Shown here: in pieces, positions 7,838-15,191 of the stretch
Layout: the number at the start of each line of letters is the position of its first letter
How positions within the stretch are numbered: position 1 is the stretch's first letter
Assembly: GCF_016906305.1 (NCBI RefSeq)
Contig: NZ_JADDOL010000019.1
Span: 1 to 64,000 of the forward strand
Direction of reading: 5' to 3'
Origin: Alloalcanivorax marinus
GTDB lineage: Bacteria; Pseudomonadota; Gammaproteobacteria; Pseudomonadales; Alcanivoracaceae
DNA: 64,000 bases
Made by a program: the position numbers and the translations under genes
The notes under the pieces: model-generated
Database searches by the model: none
What the model saw: the letters and a program-made list of their open reading frames with translations, nothing else
Told to the model about the DNA's origin: nothing

Positions 7838-8380
7838 TTAAGGCCGTGAGATGGTGTATAAGCAGTGTTCCCGCAAAGGGCTGGCTTCGGGCAACCGTGG
7901 ATGATCGAAAGTCCGACCTGTATCCGCCATGCCGATTCTTTCCATCACCGCTCGGGAACGGCGATTGCCGAGCACCGCGAAGGACACGATCTCGTCCAGT
8001 TCAAGCTGGTCGAAGCCCACCCGAAGGGCGGCCTCGGCGGCTTCCGTGGCATAACCCTGCCCCCAGTATGGCCGGGCCAGGCGCCAGAGGACTTCGACAC
8101 AGGGTGAGAACGGCAAATCCGGATCGGGGATGTTCAGGCCGGCGATGCCGATGAATGCGCCACTCTCCAGCAGCTCCACCGCCCATACTCCCCAGCCTCG
8201 CTCGGCGAGCAACTGTTCGCACGCTCGCGCCATCAGGTCGCTGCGCGCGCGGTCCAGGGTGGCGGGGAAATACCTCATCACCTCGGGATCGGCGCACATA
8301 TCGGCAAAGGCGTCCCGGTCACCGGTGCGCCACTGACGCAGTCGCAAACGCCGGGTTTCCGGCTGAATGATGTCGCTCAC
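7838..8380 (-). CDS. RimJ/RimL-type GNAT acetyltransferase
   Basis: 180 aa from the GTG at 8380, which overlaps the stop of the catB-type gene (GTGA). A longer open frame upstream reads through catB and is not real. [29 protein letters not shown] is the typical start of acetyltransferase_3 proteins. [47 protein letters not shown] holds the acetyl-CoA loop and the conserved N-x-x-S-x-x-V-x-x-R-x-G-M block. These enzymes acetylate protein N-termini or small amines; the target here is open. Confidence 0.85.
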   Translation of the reverse strand: MSDIIQPETRRLRLRQWRTGDRDAFADMCADPEVMRYFPATLDRARSDLMARACEQLLAERGWGVWAVELLESGAFIGIAGLNIPDPDLPFSPCVEVLWRLARPYWGQGYATEAAEAALRVGFDQLELDEIVSFAVLGNRRSRAVMERIGMADTGRTFDHPRLPEASPLREHCLYTISRP

Positions 8381-9006
8381 GGCCGGCTTTTCCAAAAGCC
8401 GTACAGGCCGGCGATATCGGACGAACACAGCAACGGCATGGCCTCCTTGATGCGCTCCAGGGGCCAGTCCCACCAGGCCATCTCCAGCAGCATCTCAATC
8501 TCCGCCTCGGAGAACCGCTTTCTGATCGGCTTCGCCGGGTTGCCACCCACGATGGCACAGGGCTCCACATCCTTGACCACCAGGGCGCGGCTGCCGATGA
8601 CCGCCCCATGGCCGACCTGGACGCCGGGCATGATCATGGCCTCCGAGCCGATCCACACGTCGCTGCCGATGACCGTATCGCCGGCGCGCTGAAAGGCGTC
8701 GCTTGCGCCGGCGAACGCCGGCTCTTCCTGCATATAGAAGAAAGGAAAGGCGGTCGCCCAGTCGTAGCGGTGGCCCTGATTGCCGGCCATGATGAAGGAT
8801 GCCCCGGACCCGATGGAACAAAAGCTGCCGACGATCAGCCGGTCCACGTCGTCACGATCCGACAACAGATAACGCGCGCACTCATCGAAAGAATGGCCGT
8901 GGTAATAGCCGGAGTAGTAGCTATAACGGCCGACCCTGATGTTCGGGTTGGTGATCTGATCGGAGAGAAACTTGCCCTTGAAAGGGCTCTCGAAATAGTT
9001 GCTCAT
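8377..9006 (-). CDS. catB: CatB-type (xenobiotic) O-acetyltransferase
   Basis: 209 aa, the standard size for type B chloramphenicol acetyltransferases, which transfer acetyl from acetyl-CoA to the 3-hydroxyl of chloramphenicol or related alcohols. The whole chain follows the family: [53 protein letters not shown] with catalytic H79, then hexapeptide repeats ([34 protein letters not shown]), and the [19 protein letters not shown] tail. It forms a left-handed beta-helix trimer. It is translationally coupled to a GNAT gene. Many chromosomal copies confer low or no resistance, so the phenotype is not assured. Confidence 0.93.
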   Translation of the reverse strand: MSNYFESPFKGKFLSDQITNPNIRVGRYSYYSGYYHGHSFDECARYLLSDRDDVDRLIVGSFCSIGSGASFIMAGNQGHRYDWATAFPFFYMQEEPAFAGASDAFQRAGDTVIGSDVWIGSEAMIMPGVQVGHGAVIGSRALVVKDVEPCAIVGGNPAKPIRKRFSEAEIEMLLEMAWWDWPLERIKEAMPLLCSSDIAGLYGFWKSRP

Positions 9007-9021
9007 GGCGCCGCCTGTCCT

Positions 9022-9417
9022 CTACGCCGGTGTATGACAGACGGCTTCGATATTGTTTCCGTCCGGATCGATCACAAAGGCGCCGTAGTAATTTTCGTGA
9101 TACCAGGGGCGCAGACCGGGTTTGCCGTTGTCCGCGCCGCCGGATGCCATGGCCTGCTTATAAAAATCATCCACCAGCCGACGGGAGGCGGCGGCGAACG
9201 CCAGATGCCTTGGCGTAACGGCTTCCCGGCTTTCGATGATCCAGTAGGAAGGCTTGCCGTTGTTGCCGAACCCGCACCGCCTCTGGGTGGGGAAGTCCTG
9301 GTTCCATTCCGCCACGAACTCCGCCTGGATCGAGTATCCCAAGGCGGAAAGCGCCGCCTCGTAAAAGACCTTGGTCGCCGGGTAATCCTTGGCGTACGTA
9401 TAGATATGGTCGAACAT
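9022..9417 (-). CDS. VOC-family (glyoxalase/bleomycin-resistance-like) protein
   Basis: 131 aa from the ATG at 9417, preceded by AGGGAGAG. The start FDHIYTYAKDYPATKVFYEAALSALGY and the end YYGAFVIDPDGNNIEAVCHTP are the two beta-alpha-beta halves of a vicinal-oxygen-chelate domain, with H3 and E126 in the places of metal ligands. Reaction unknown. It lies 15 bp upstream of catB on the same strand. Confidence 0.82.
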   Translation of the reverse strand: MFDHIYTYAKDYPATKVFYEAALSALGYSIQAEFVAEWNQDFPTQRRCGFGNNGKPSYWIIESREAVTPRHLAFAAASRRLVDDFYKQAMASGGADNGKPGLRPWYHENYYGAFVIDPDGNNIEAVCHTPA

Positions 9418-9465
9418 GCTCTCTCCCTGCGTTAACGATGACCGGTTCAGTGCCATTGTAGCGCT

Positions 9466-9996
9466 TCAGCGCGGCTCGGGAGCACTTACGGTCACCTCGG
9501 CGGTGCCTTTGATTGTCGGCGTGACCGGGGAAAACCACTGCACGGTCAGCATGCCCGTCAGCACCAGTGCCACGCCCACCAGCCGCCCGACGCCGATCTC
9601 TCTCACCGGCAGGTGCATCCAGCCGAAGTAATCCAGCAGCAGGGAAGCGATCAACTGCCCGGCGACCACGCACACAATAAAGCTGGTGGCGCCGACACGC
9701 GGCACCAGTATCAGCGCGGACGAGACATAGACCGCACCGGCGACCCCGCCAAACCACACCCAGACAGGCAAGCGCCCAAGTTCCCCCAGGACCGGCAGCG
9801 GCGCCCGGGTCGCGACCAGGATCGGAACAACGATCAGCGCGCTGACGGCGAGCGACACCAGTGTGGCCCAAAGCGGGTGGCCCAGCGCCCGGCCCAGTTC
9901 AGCGTTGCTGCCTGCCTGAAGCGGCACCAGAGCACCGGCCACCACCGCCACGGCGGCAAGCGCCAGACCTGCAATAGAAACATTCACGGCGAGCAT
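9466..9996 (-). CDS. DMT-superfamily transporter, YdcZ/DUF606 type
   Basis: 176 aa with about five hydrophobic helices. The motif VPLQAGSNAELGRALGHPLWATLVSLAVSAL (about 25-55) is characteristic of the DUF606 half-size DMT transporters. GATSFIVCVVAGQLIASLLLDYFGW is the second conserved block. Such proteins are small-molecule exporters of unknown substrate and probably work as dimers. It is divergent from a LysR regulator starting at 10,081, the usual sign of local control. Confidence 0.82.
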   Translation of the reverse strand: MLAVNVSIAGLALAAVAVVAGALVPLQAGSNAELGRALGHPLWATLVSLAVSALIVVPILVATRAPLPVLGELGRLPVWVWFGGVAGAVYVSSALILVPRVGATSFIVCVVAGQLIASLLLDYFGWMHLPVREIGVGRLVGVALVLTGMLTVQWFSPVTPTIKGTAEVTVSAPEPR

Positions 9997-10080
9997 CCTG
10001 AAAAGCCCTAAGACAGGGCCATGGTCACTGATTCCCTGAACGAATTGAAATCACAATTTTTATTAAATACTATTCGTGAG

Positions 10081-11010
10081 ATGAATATATTGAGGCGTAT
10101 TGATCTCAACCTTCTCGTCACTCTGCACGCGCTGCTGATTGAAAAACACGTGTCGCGGGCGGCGCTGCGCCTGCACAAGAGCCAACCGGCGGTCAGCCAC
10201 GCCCTGGCCAACCTGCGGGAGATTTTTGACGACCCCTTGCTGGTGCGTCGCGCCGGCAAGCTGGAACGCACTGCCCGTGCCAGTGAGCTGCTGCAACCCC
10301 TGACCGAAGCGCTCGATCAGCTCGGCGCGCTGATCGAGCAACCCGCCTTTGAACCGGCCCAGGCGAAACGCGCATTCCGGCTCGCCATGTCGGACTACGG
10401 CGCCGGCGTGATTCTGCCCGGCCTGGCCCGGCTGTTGAGAGGACAGGCCCCGGGCATCGACCTTGAAATCGTGCAGGGCAGCCGGACCTCCATGCTCGCC
10501 AGCGTTCACGAAGGAACCGCCGACCTGGCTTTCGGCGTCTTCCCCCAGGACCTGCCGGACGAGTTACGGACCCACGCGCTGTTCACCGAACGCTTTGCCT
10601 GTGCCGCGGACAAGGACACCCTTCCGAAAAGTGGCCGCCTCAACAGGAAGCAATGGCTGGCCCGGCCGCACGTGCTGGTGGCCATGCAAAGCAGTGAGAA
10701 CAATGAAATCGAAAACGCGCTGAGCCGGGAAGGTGTCAGCCGCCGGGTGGCCCTGTCCCTGCCCCATTGGGGCGTCGCCGGCCGACTGATGGCGAATACG
10801 GATCTGGTTCTGACAGCGGCGCGCCGCACCTTCGATCTCTTTCTGGAAGAGCCACGGCTTCAGGTCTTTACTCCGCCCTTCCCGATCGCGCCCTTTGATT
10901 TCACCATGGTGTGGCACTCTCGACGGGAGAGCGACCCGGCGCACAACTGGTTACGGCAAACCATCGTCACCACGCTTGGAGACCAAGGGTCCGGGCCTTG
11001 CTCCAGCTGA
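10081..11010 (+). CDS. LysR-family transcriptional regulator
   Basis: 309 aa from the ATG at 10,081 (GTGAG just before it); the frame stays open to 10,021 but adds 20 atypical residues. The winged helix-turn-helix is RRIDLNLLVTLHALLIEKHVSRAALRLHKSQPAVSHALANLREIFDDPLLVR. A two-lobed effector domain follows (AFRLAMSDYGAGVILPGLARLL onward). The divergent neighbour is the DMT transporter, the most likely target. The effector cannot be predicted. Confidence 0.9.
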   Translation: MNILRRIDLNLLVTLHALLIEKHVSRAALRLHKSQPAVSHALANLREIFDDPLLVRRAGKLERTARASELLQPLTEALDQLGALIEQPAFEPAQAKRAFRLAMSDYGAGVILPGLARLLRGQAPGIDLEIVQGSRTSMLASVHEGTADLAFGVFPQDLPDELRTHALFTERFACAADKDTLPKSGRLNRKQWLARPHVLVAMQSSENNEIENALSREGVSRRVALSLPHWGVAGRLMANTDLVLTAARRTFDLFLEEPRLQVFTPPFPIAPFDFTMVWHSRRESDPAHNWLRQTIVTTLGDQGSGPCSS

Positions 11011-11086
11011 GCCAGAAATGCCATGGGGCTTCCTTCTTCCGAGGGCCGGATAGTCCACCTGGCTCACCACGTCCATTCCCAGACGT

Positions 11087-11497
11087 TCATTCATGCAGCC
11101 ACGGCGCGTAGCTCAGCCCCACCAACACGCCCTCGGGGCTCATGAACCTGGCGACCGTCTGCCCCCACGGCTCCGTGCGGGGTTCATGGAGAAACACCTG
11201 TCCCTTCTCCTTCATCTCTCGCACCGCCGCTTCCACGGCGGCGGCATCCGCCAGCTCGAACTCAATGGTGGCGGTGGGTTCCGGCACATGCGCAGGCCAC
11301 TGGTCCTGCCCGAAGCAGGACTGGGCGGCCATGCTCAATGGCCACACCCCGAAGTGCCTGGCTCCGGGGAACCCGCCCATGAACCGGTAATCCTCCTGCC
11401 GCTCCAGCGGCAGACCGAGGGTGTCCTGGTACAGCGATGCGCTGGCATCGGGCTGCTTCGTGATCACGGCAAAGCCGGCAATGCATTGAATGTCCAT
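11087..11497 (-). CDS. VOC-family protein
   Basis: 136 aa with two beta-alpha-beta units: GFAVITKQPDASASLYQDTLGLPLE and ATIEFELADAAAVEAAVREMKEKGQVFLHEPRTEPWGQTVARFMSPEGVLVGLSYAPW. The SPEGVLVGLSY ending resembles glyoxalase/dioxygenase-fold proteins that bind small electrophiles. The catalytic role is unknown. It is convergent with the LysR gene and separated from it by 76 bp. Confidence 0.8.
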   Translation of the reverse strand: MDIQCIAGFAVITKQPDASASLYQDTLGLPLERQEDYRFMGGFPGARHFGVWPLSMAAQSCFGQDQWPAHVPEPTATIEFELADAAAVEAAVREMKEKGQVFLHEPRTEPWGQTVARFMSPEGVLVGLSYAPWLHE

Positions 11498-11512
11498 TGA
11501 AGTTCCTATCGC

Positions 11513-12022
11513 CTATTCACACTGGCCCTCTTCCAGCCAAAGCCCCGCCCTGACGGCTTTCCTATTTTCCGAAATATCAAACCTCACATCCTTGAGCGTT
11601 GACTCTCTGGGGTGGTAGCGAATCACCATCTCATCCCCTTTCAACAGTTCACCGACAAGACCACACCCCTCACCGGCCTTACCATGCCAAATGAGAAATC
11701 CCAAGAGGTCCGGTTTCCACTCATAGGAAGCGACGCCAAATTCTCTTTGCAATCTGTCGTCAAAATTCTTTGGCTTATTCTTATCCACTCGCAACATCAC
11801 GGCGTCATTGATTTTGAAAAACTCACCCTCCGGGAGCATCAGGTAGCCCCACACCTTGCCATCGTTTTTTCGTACCACGACGAAGGCATGACCATCCTCG
11901 GAAGCGACATACGCTTTCCTGGAAACCTCATCGGTCATGGCGTCCACTGACTCATCCAGTTCCCATTGAGCCGAAGCGGATCCAAACATCGACACCAGCA
12001 CAATGAATATAATTATCCTCAC
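11513..12022 (-). CDS. Secreted protein of unknown function
   Basis: 169 aa from the GTG at 12,022, chosen because GGAGGGG stands 2 nt upstream and it gives a clean signal peptide (VRIIIFIVLVSMFGSASA, cut before QW). The mature protein has FVVVRKNDGKVWGYLMLPEGEFFKINDAVMLRVD and two cysteines (EGCGLV and EGQCE). The base composition is lower in GC than the core genes around it. No family is recognised. It probably resides in the periplasm. Confidence 0.6.
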   Translation of the reverse strand: MRIIIFIVLVSMFGSASAQWELDESVDAMTDEVSRKAYVASEDGHAFVVVRKNDGKVWGYLMLPEGEFFKINDAVMLRVDKNKPKNFDDRLQREFGVASYEWKPDLLGFLIWHGKAGEGCGLVGELLKGDEMVIRYHPRESTLKDVRFDISENRKAVRAGLWLEEGQCE

Positions 12023-12344
12023 AACCCCTCCAATGTTAACAATCATTATTCCGAGCCACCCAGGGCTCAAATTAAAAACGCGACCTAATCGCAAAGTCAA
12101 CGATCGTGGGAATTCCCAGGAACCGGACCATCATAACCGCATAAGTTTATTTCGGCTTGTGTGTCCACAGATTTTCTCTGGCGGGCTGAATGGCTACCAC
12201 CTACCCATCGCATGGCCACCGAAAACAGACCCCCAGGTTAAAAAAAGGCCAAGAAATACGCCATATCTTGGCGGCTGGCTTCATTCAAGCGTGCCAAGGG
12301 CTAATCCGTCCGCGCCACTTGCCGGGGCTAACGCCGGTATAACA
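12023..12344. other. Gene-free stretch upstream of the transposase remnant
   Basis: No convincing coding region, RNA gene or strong repeat is visible here. The first 80 bases must carry the promoter of the secreted-protein gene. The rest is a patchwork consistent with degraded mobile DNA next to the cassette region. A GGCTAAC heptamer at 12,326-12,332 looks like half of an integron recombination site, but no partner box is found. Confidence 0.4.
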
Positions 12345-12470
12345 GGCCGATTTGTGGAGGACCTGCGGAACAACTGGCATCGACCTCATTCCAGCCTTAG
12401 GTATCAGCCCGTCAGCCAGTTGCCTTTACTAAACAACCTGGTGGCTTTACATAGCCAGATGACGGATTAA
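12345..12470 (+). pseudogene. Transposase C-terminal remnant
   Basis: The frame ending at the TAA at 12,468 reads FVEDLRNNWHRPHSSLRY followed by QPVSQLPLL. The N-x-x-RPHSSL-x-Y block is typical of the extreme C-terminus of DDE transposases of the IS3/IS481 type. Nothing upstream in this or other frames continues the catalytic core, so only the tail is left. It abuts the end of the cassette gene on the other strand (overlap of 4 bp). It probably marks an old insertion that trimmed the cassette array. Confidence 0.5.
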
Positions 12471-13204
12471 AGGTCATATTTTCGCACTTGAATGACCACG
12501 GTGTTGTCTTCTACCGTGGCAATAGAGATAACTCCATTTTCATGGAACCGAATCCGCTCTGTGGCACCGACTCCTGGATAAGCCTCGGCGTTTTGGAAGT
12601 CCCCCAGAAAAGCCACCCATCGAACAAGCGGGTAAAGAAAATTTTTATTGTTACTTGCAAAGTCAAAAACAGAGGAAGAATAGACACAAATTGCCAAAGC
12701 ACCGGCAGCGTGCCCGAAGAGCTTGGCTGTTTCTTTGAAAGGTCGATTAAACATACCAATCAAGAGACCGATGAAGGACAAAAAGAAGGCGACAACCCCT
12801 ACGATAATTGATACGACTATCGACCATGCCGGGATATAAAATACAAGAGCAATAAAACTAACTGACACGTCGAAATCTTGCGGCGGAAGGCCTAACGCTG
12901 AAGCTACAACGTTTCTAGCGAGTATTGCCGCAAACAAGAGAACGAAAAGGTGGAGTATAACAGTAAGCGCCTTACCAATAGGGTGCCTCCAAACTTTCCT
13001 AGCTGTAGGCCAACACCATATCGAAAAGCCGATAGCAAACGCCAGCGACGCGAGGAACAAAAAAACCTGATGCGCAACCTTAAAATCTGGAAAAACAAAT
13101 ACCGCCAACATAAAAATAGCGATAAAGAACAGACCTGCAAGATGGACTTGGTAGGCGGTCTGCATATTGCGTAACCACTGAAGGAAGGCGTGCACGAAAG
13201 TCAC
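12467..13204 (-). CDS. Integron-cassette membrane protein of unknown function
   Basis: Up to 245 aa. Two GTG starts are possible: 13,204, inside the attC site, or 13,195, which has AGGTGA 5 nt upstream and is more likely. Five or so hydrophobic segments are visible (AGLFFIAIFMLAVFVF, VFLFLASLAFAIGFSIW, ALTVILHLFVLLFAAIL, FIALVFYIPAWSIVVSIIVG, VVAFFLSFIGLLIG). A soluble C-terminal part of about 80 residues follows, ending VEDNTVVIQVRKYDL. The gene is clearly AT-richer than the core genome. It starts at the R' end of the attC site, as cassette genes do. No family is recognised. Confidence 0.7.
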   Translation of the reverse strand: MTFVHAFLQWLRNMQTAYQVHLAGLFFIAIFMLAVFVFPDFKVAHQVFLFLASLAFAIGFSIWCWPTARKVWRHPIGKALTVILHLFVLLFAAILARNVVASALGLPPQDFDVSVSFIALVFYIPAWSIVVSIIVGVVAFFLSFIGLLIGMFNRPFKETAKLFGHAAGALAICVYSSSVFDFASNNKNFLYPLVRWVAFLGDFQNAEAYPGVGATERIRFHENGVISIATVEDNTVVIQVRKYDL

Positions 13205-13261
13205 CTAAAGTCTGAATTAAGCGGCGCGCGTCAGCGCGTCCACTTAAACGAATTGTTAGCT
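13203..13261 (-). other. attC recombination site (integron cassette)
   Basis: Read on the minus strand, the 59-bp element starts with AGCTAAC (R'', 13,261-13,255) and ends with TTTAGGT (R', 13,209-13,203). Between them are AATTCGTTTAAGTGG and CCGCTTAATTCAGAC, the L-box halves, separated by a GC-rich hairpin core (ACGCGC-TGA-CGCGCG). The layout closely follows the 60-bp attC sites of aadA-type cassettes. The TAA inside R'' is the stop codon of the upstream gene, and the next gene begins at R'. Both are hallmarks of gene cassettes. The R' first base is T instead of G, so activity may be reduced. Confidence 0.85.
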
Positions 13262-14083
13262 CTCTTCAAGTTTCGTCAGCAAGCCCTGTATTGCCTTATC
13301 CATGCGCGAGGAATTCTTTTGCAATAGAGCCTCATACTCGATTATGTCCGTTGTTAAGCCCAGTTCACTACGAATTGCGGCGGTAACCTGAACCTGCAGG
13401 CCCCCTACTGACCGGATCTCGTTAAGAAGCGTGGTTGTGTAGTCACGCATTGCAGACGCTTGCTGTTCATAGGCCCTTGATCGTTCGTCGGCAAAATGGT
13501 TTGCGGCTTCTTGTGCACTCTCATAGGAGCGTTGAAGCGCGGCAAATTGAATAGGGTTTGGGTGGCCGGACTCGTTTAGTTGGGTCATTTCAGCGAGAAT
13601 ACGGGTGACCTCTGCTTGGTTTCTATCATAAAAGTCACTTGCGATACGTATATCTGTATTGAGGCTATGGACCGGCGCTGCCTTGGCAAGAAGGCCAAGA
13701 AGGATCTCGCCATACCGGGTGACAAGCTCGCCCGCCAGTTGCGAGGTATCCGGCTGAGAAACGAGCTGAAGCTTTGCTGCCGCAGCAAAAAAGTCAGAAA
13801 GACCATCCGCAATGTTATCCTTGACCGGGTCCATCTGTGGGATCTTTCCCAGATAACCGTTTGCCTTCGCCATTTTCTCCGCTGCTTCTAGATAGACCTC
13901 TTTCCGTAAAAAGTTGATCCGATTCTTCCCATTCTCTTCTGAGTCGTGAGATAGCTGCTTAAGAAGGCGCTTGGTGTTACTCCTGTTGGAGAGCATCACA
14001 CCAGCCAGTGTCAAGGCGGACGCAAGCAGGCCAGACCAGACAACATCGGGAATTTTCGCCAAGTAGTGGAGCATCTGCATCAT
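13256..14083 (-). CDS. Integron-cassette protein: membrane anchor plus long helical region, unknown function
   Basis: 275 aa from the tandem ATGs at 14,083; a longer frame to 14,140 would run into a palindrome. One transmembrane segment near the N-terminus (VVWSGLLASALTLAGVML) is followed by a basic turn (SNRSNTKRLLKQL). About 220 residues of mostly helix come next, rich in Gln/Glu/Ala and likely coiled (EVYLEAAEKMAKANGYL, ALQRSYESAQEAANHFADERSRAYEQQASAMRDY). The stop codon lies inside the attC R'' box. AT-richer than the flanks. No family is recognised. Confidence 0.72.
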   Translation of the reverse strand: MMQMLHYLAKIPDVVWSGLLASALTLAGVMLSNRSNTKRLLKQLSHDSEENGKNRINFLRKEVYLEAAEKMAKANGYLGKIPQMDPVKDNIADGLSDFFAAAAKLQLVSQPDTSQLAGELVTRYGEILLGLLAKAAPVHSLNTDIRIASDFYDRNQAEVTRILAEMTQLNESGHPNPIQFAALQRSYESAQEAANHFADERSRAYEQQASAMRDYTTTLLNEIRSVGGLQVQVTAAIRSELGLTTDIIEYEALLQKNSSRMDKAIQGLLTKLEES

Positions 14084-14085
14084 AG

Positions 14086-14161
14086 GGCTAAGAGGTATTA
14101 GGACGCCGGCTCGAATATCCAATGAACGCGCCGGCGTCATATCAGGTTATAGTTTTTAGCT
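14086..14161 (-). other. Possible degenerate attC site upstream of the first cassette gene
   Basis: On the minus strand AGCTAAA (14,161-14,155) and CTTAGCC (14,092-14,086) are imperfect complements, as R''/R' boxes should be. They enclose a perfect 9-bp inverted repeat, GACGCCGGC (14,102-14,110) and GCCGGCGTC (14,130-14,138). The gene's tandem ATG begins 3 bases after the R'-like box. Spacing is asymmetric and the boxes are weak, so a plain hairpin is the alternative. Confidence 0.35.
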
Positions 14162-14278
14162 TTGTCGAATAAAACCAGAAAACCCAACAGGTGACAAACC
14201 TGCCGCGCGGTCAGCCCAGGGGCCGGATCGCCGACCTACTGCTTTGAAGTGGAGAGGTTTTTGGGTGATTCGGGGGGT

Positions 14279-14302
14279 GATCGCGGCTGAAGCCGCTCCT
14301 AC
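14279..14302 (+). repeat. Short palindromic intergenic repeat, copy 1
   Basis: The core GCGGCTGAAGCCGCTCC is identical to copies at 15,090-15,113 and 61,193-61,215, and inverted at 61,151-61,174. The palindrome GCGGCTGAAGCCGC can fold into a tight hairpin. It resembles REP-type elements of pseudomonads. This copy lies downstream of pdxH. Confidence 0.85.
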
Positions 14303-14357
14303 AACGCGCGAGAGGGGTGTGGTGCGCGTGATCGGGGCCCACCGGGAGGGGAACGCC

Positions 14358-14987
14358 TCAGGGCGCGAGGCGTTCGCGAGTCCAGGAGGAGCCGTGCTTC
14401 AGGTAGCGAAAGCGGTCGTGCAGGCGACTCGGCCGACCATGCCAGAACTGAATCTCCTCCGGGGTGATGCGGTAGCCGCCCCAGGTGTCGGGCATGGGGA
14501 TGGTTTCGCCTTCCGGGTATTGCTCGGCGAGGCTGGCCATGTCCGCTTCCAGTTGTTCGCGGGTGGTGGGGCGGCTTTGCGGGGAGATGGCGGCGCTGAG
14601 CTGGCTCCCCCGGGGGCGGGTGGCGAAGTAGTCGCGGGCTTGTTGGGCGGGGAGTTTTTCGGCGCGGCCGTTGACGATGAGCTGGCGGTCGAAGGGGCCC
14701 CAGAACATGACGAAGGAGACGTTGGGGTTGGCGGCGATGTCCTCGCCCTTGCGGCTGTCGTGGTGGGTGAAGAAGACGAAGCCGCCGTCCTCGATGCCTT
14801 TGAGCAGGACCACGCGGCTGGAGGGGCGGCCGTGGGCCGAGACGGTGGCCAGGGTCATGGCGTTGGCCAGGGGCAGGTCGGCGTCGATGGCTTCGTCGAC
14901 CCAGCGGCGGGCCTGTTCCACCGGGTCCGCCAGCAGGTCGGCGTCGGTGAGGCCGGGGGCGTGGTATTCCTGGCGTACGTCTTTCAT
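14358..14987 (-). CDS. pdxH: Pyridoxamine/pyridoxine 5'-phosphate oxidase
   Basis: 209 aa, close to the usual 210-220. It oxidises PNP or PMP to pyridoxal 5'-phosphate with FMN and O2, the last step of vitamin B6 synthesis and salvage. Diagnostic stretches: MTLATVSAHGRPSSRVVLLKG (FMN phosphate site), GFVFFTHHDSRKG, and the substrate/FMN-binding C-terminus QFWHGRPSRLHDRFRY through WTRERLAP. The gene stands alone. Copies of the same palindromic repeat lie on both sides, as if marking the borders of a small transcription unit. Confidence 0.96.
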   Translation of the reverse strand: MKDVRQEYHAPGLTDADLLADPVEQARRWVDEAIDADLPLANAMTLATVSAHGRPSSRVVLLKGIEDGGFVFFTHHDSRKGEDIAANPNVSFVMFWGPFDRQLIVNGRAEKLPAQQARDYFATRPRGSQLSAAISPQSRPTTREQLEADMASLAEQYPEGETIPMPDTWGGYRITPEEIQFWHGRPSRLHDRFRYLKHGSSWTRERLAP

Positions 14988-15089
14988 GGGAGCCCTTGTG
15001 CGTTTGTTCGTGGTGTCGGGGATTGTAGCGGAAATGGCCGGGGGTTTTGCTTGTTTGGGGTCAAGGGTGGGCGGGTATGTGCCGGGGGA

Positions 15090-15113
15090 GATCGCGGCTG
15101 AAGCCGCTCCTAC
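15090..15113 (+). repeat. Short palindromic intergenic repeat, copy 2
   Basis: Same 24-bp element and same orientation as 14,279-14,302, on the other side of pdxH. It lies 79 bp upstream of the ChaC-like gene. The 204-bp gap 14,988-15,191 also has to carry the promoters of both divergent genes. Confidence 0.85.
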
Positions 15114-15191
15114 GGTGGGTTCGATGGGGCACGGAGTGAACGAAGCGCGTGGGCGGCGGCGGGTCAGGCCGGGATTCGTTATCCTGGGCGC

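Noticed and set aside
8381..8473. N-terminal extension of the RimJ/RimL-type acetyltransferase
   Set aside because: It would lie inside catB. The GTG overlapping the catB stop (GTGA) gives the normal family start.
595..9996. The run of small minus-strand genes as a large integron array
   Set aside because: I examined several of the larger intergenic gaps on the minus strand for R''/R' boxes behind stop codons and found none, although genes such as catB are common cassette cargo.
12326..12332. GGCTAAC heptamer that could be an attC box
   Set aside because: Isolated; no complementary partner or L-box at a suitable distance. A given heptamer is expected several times in 64 kb by chance.
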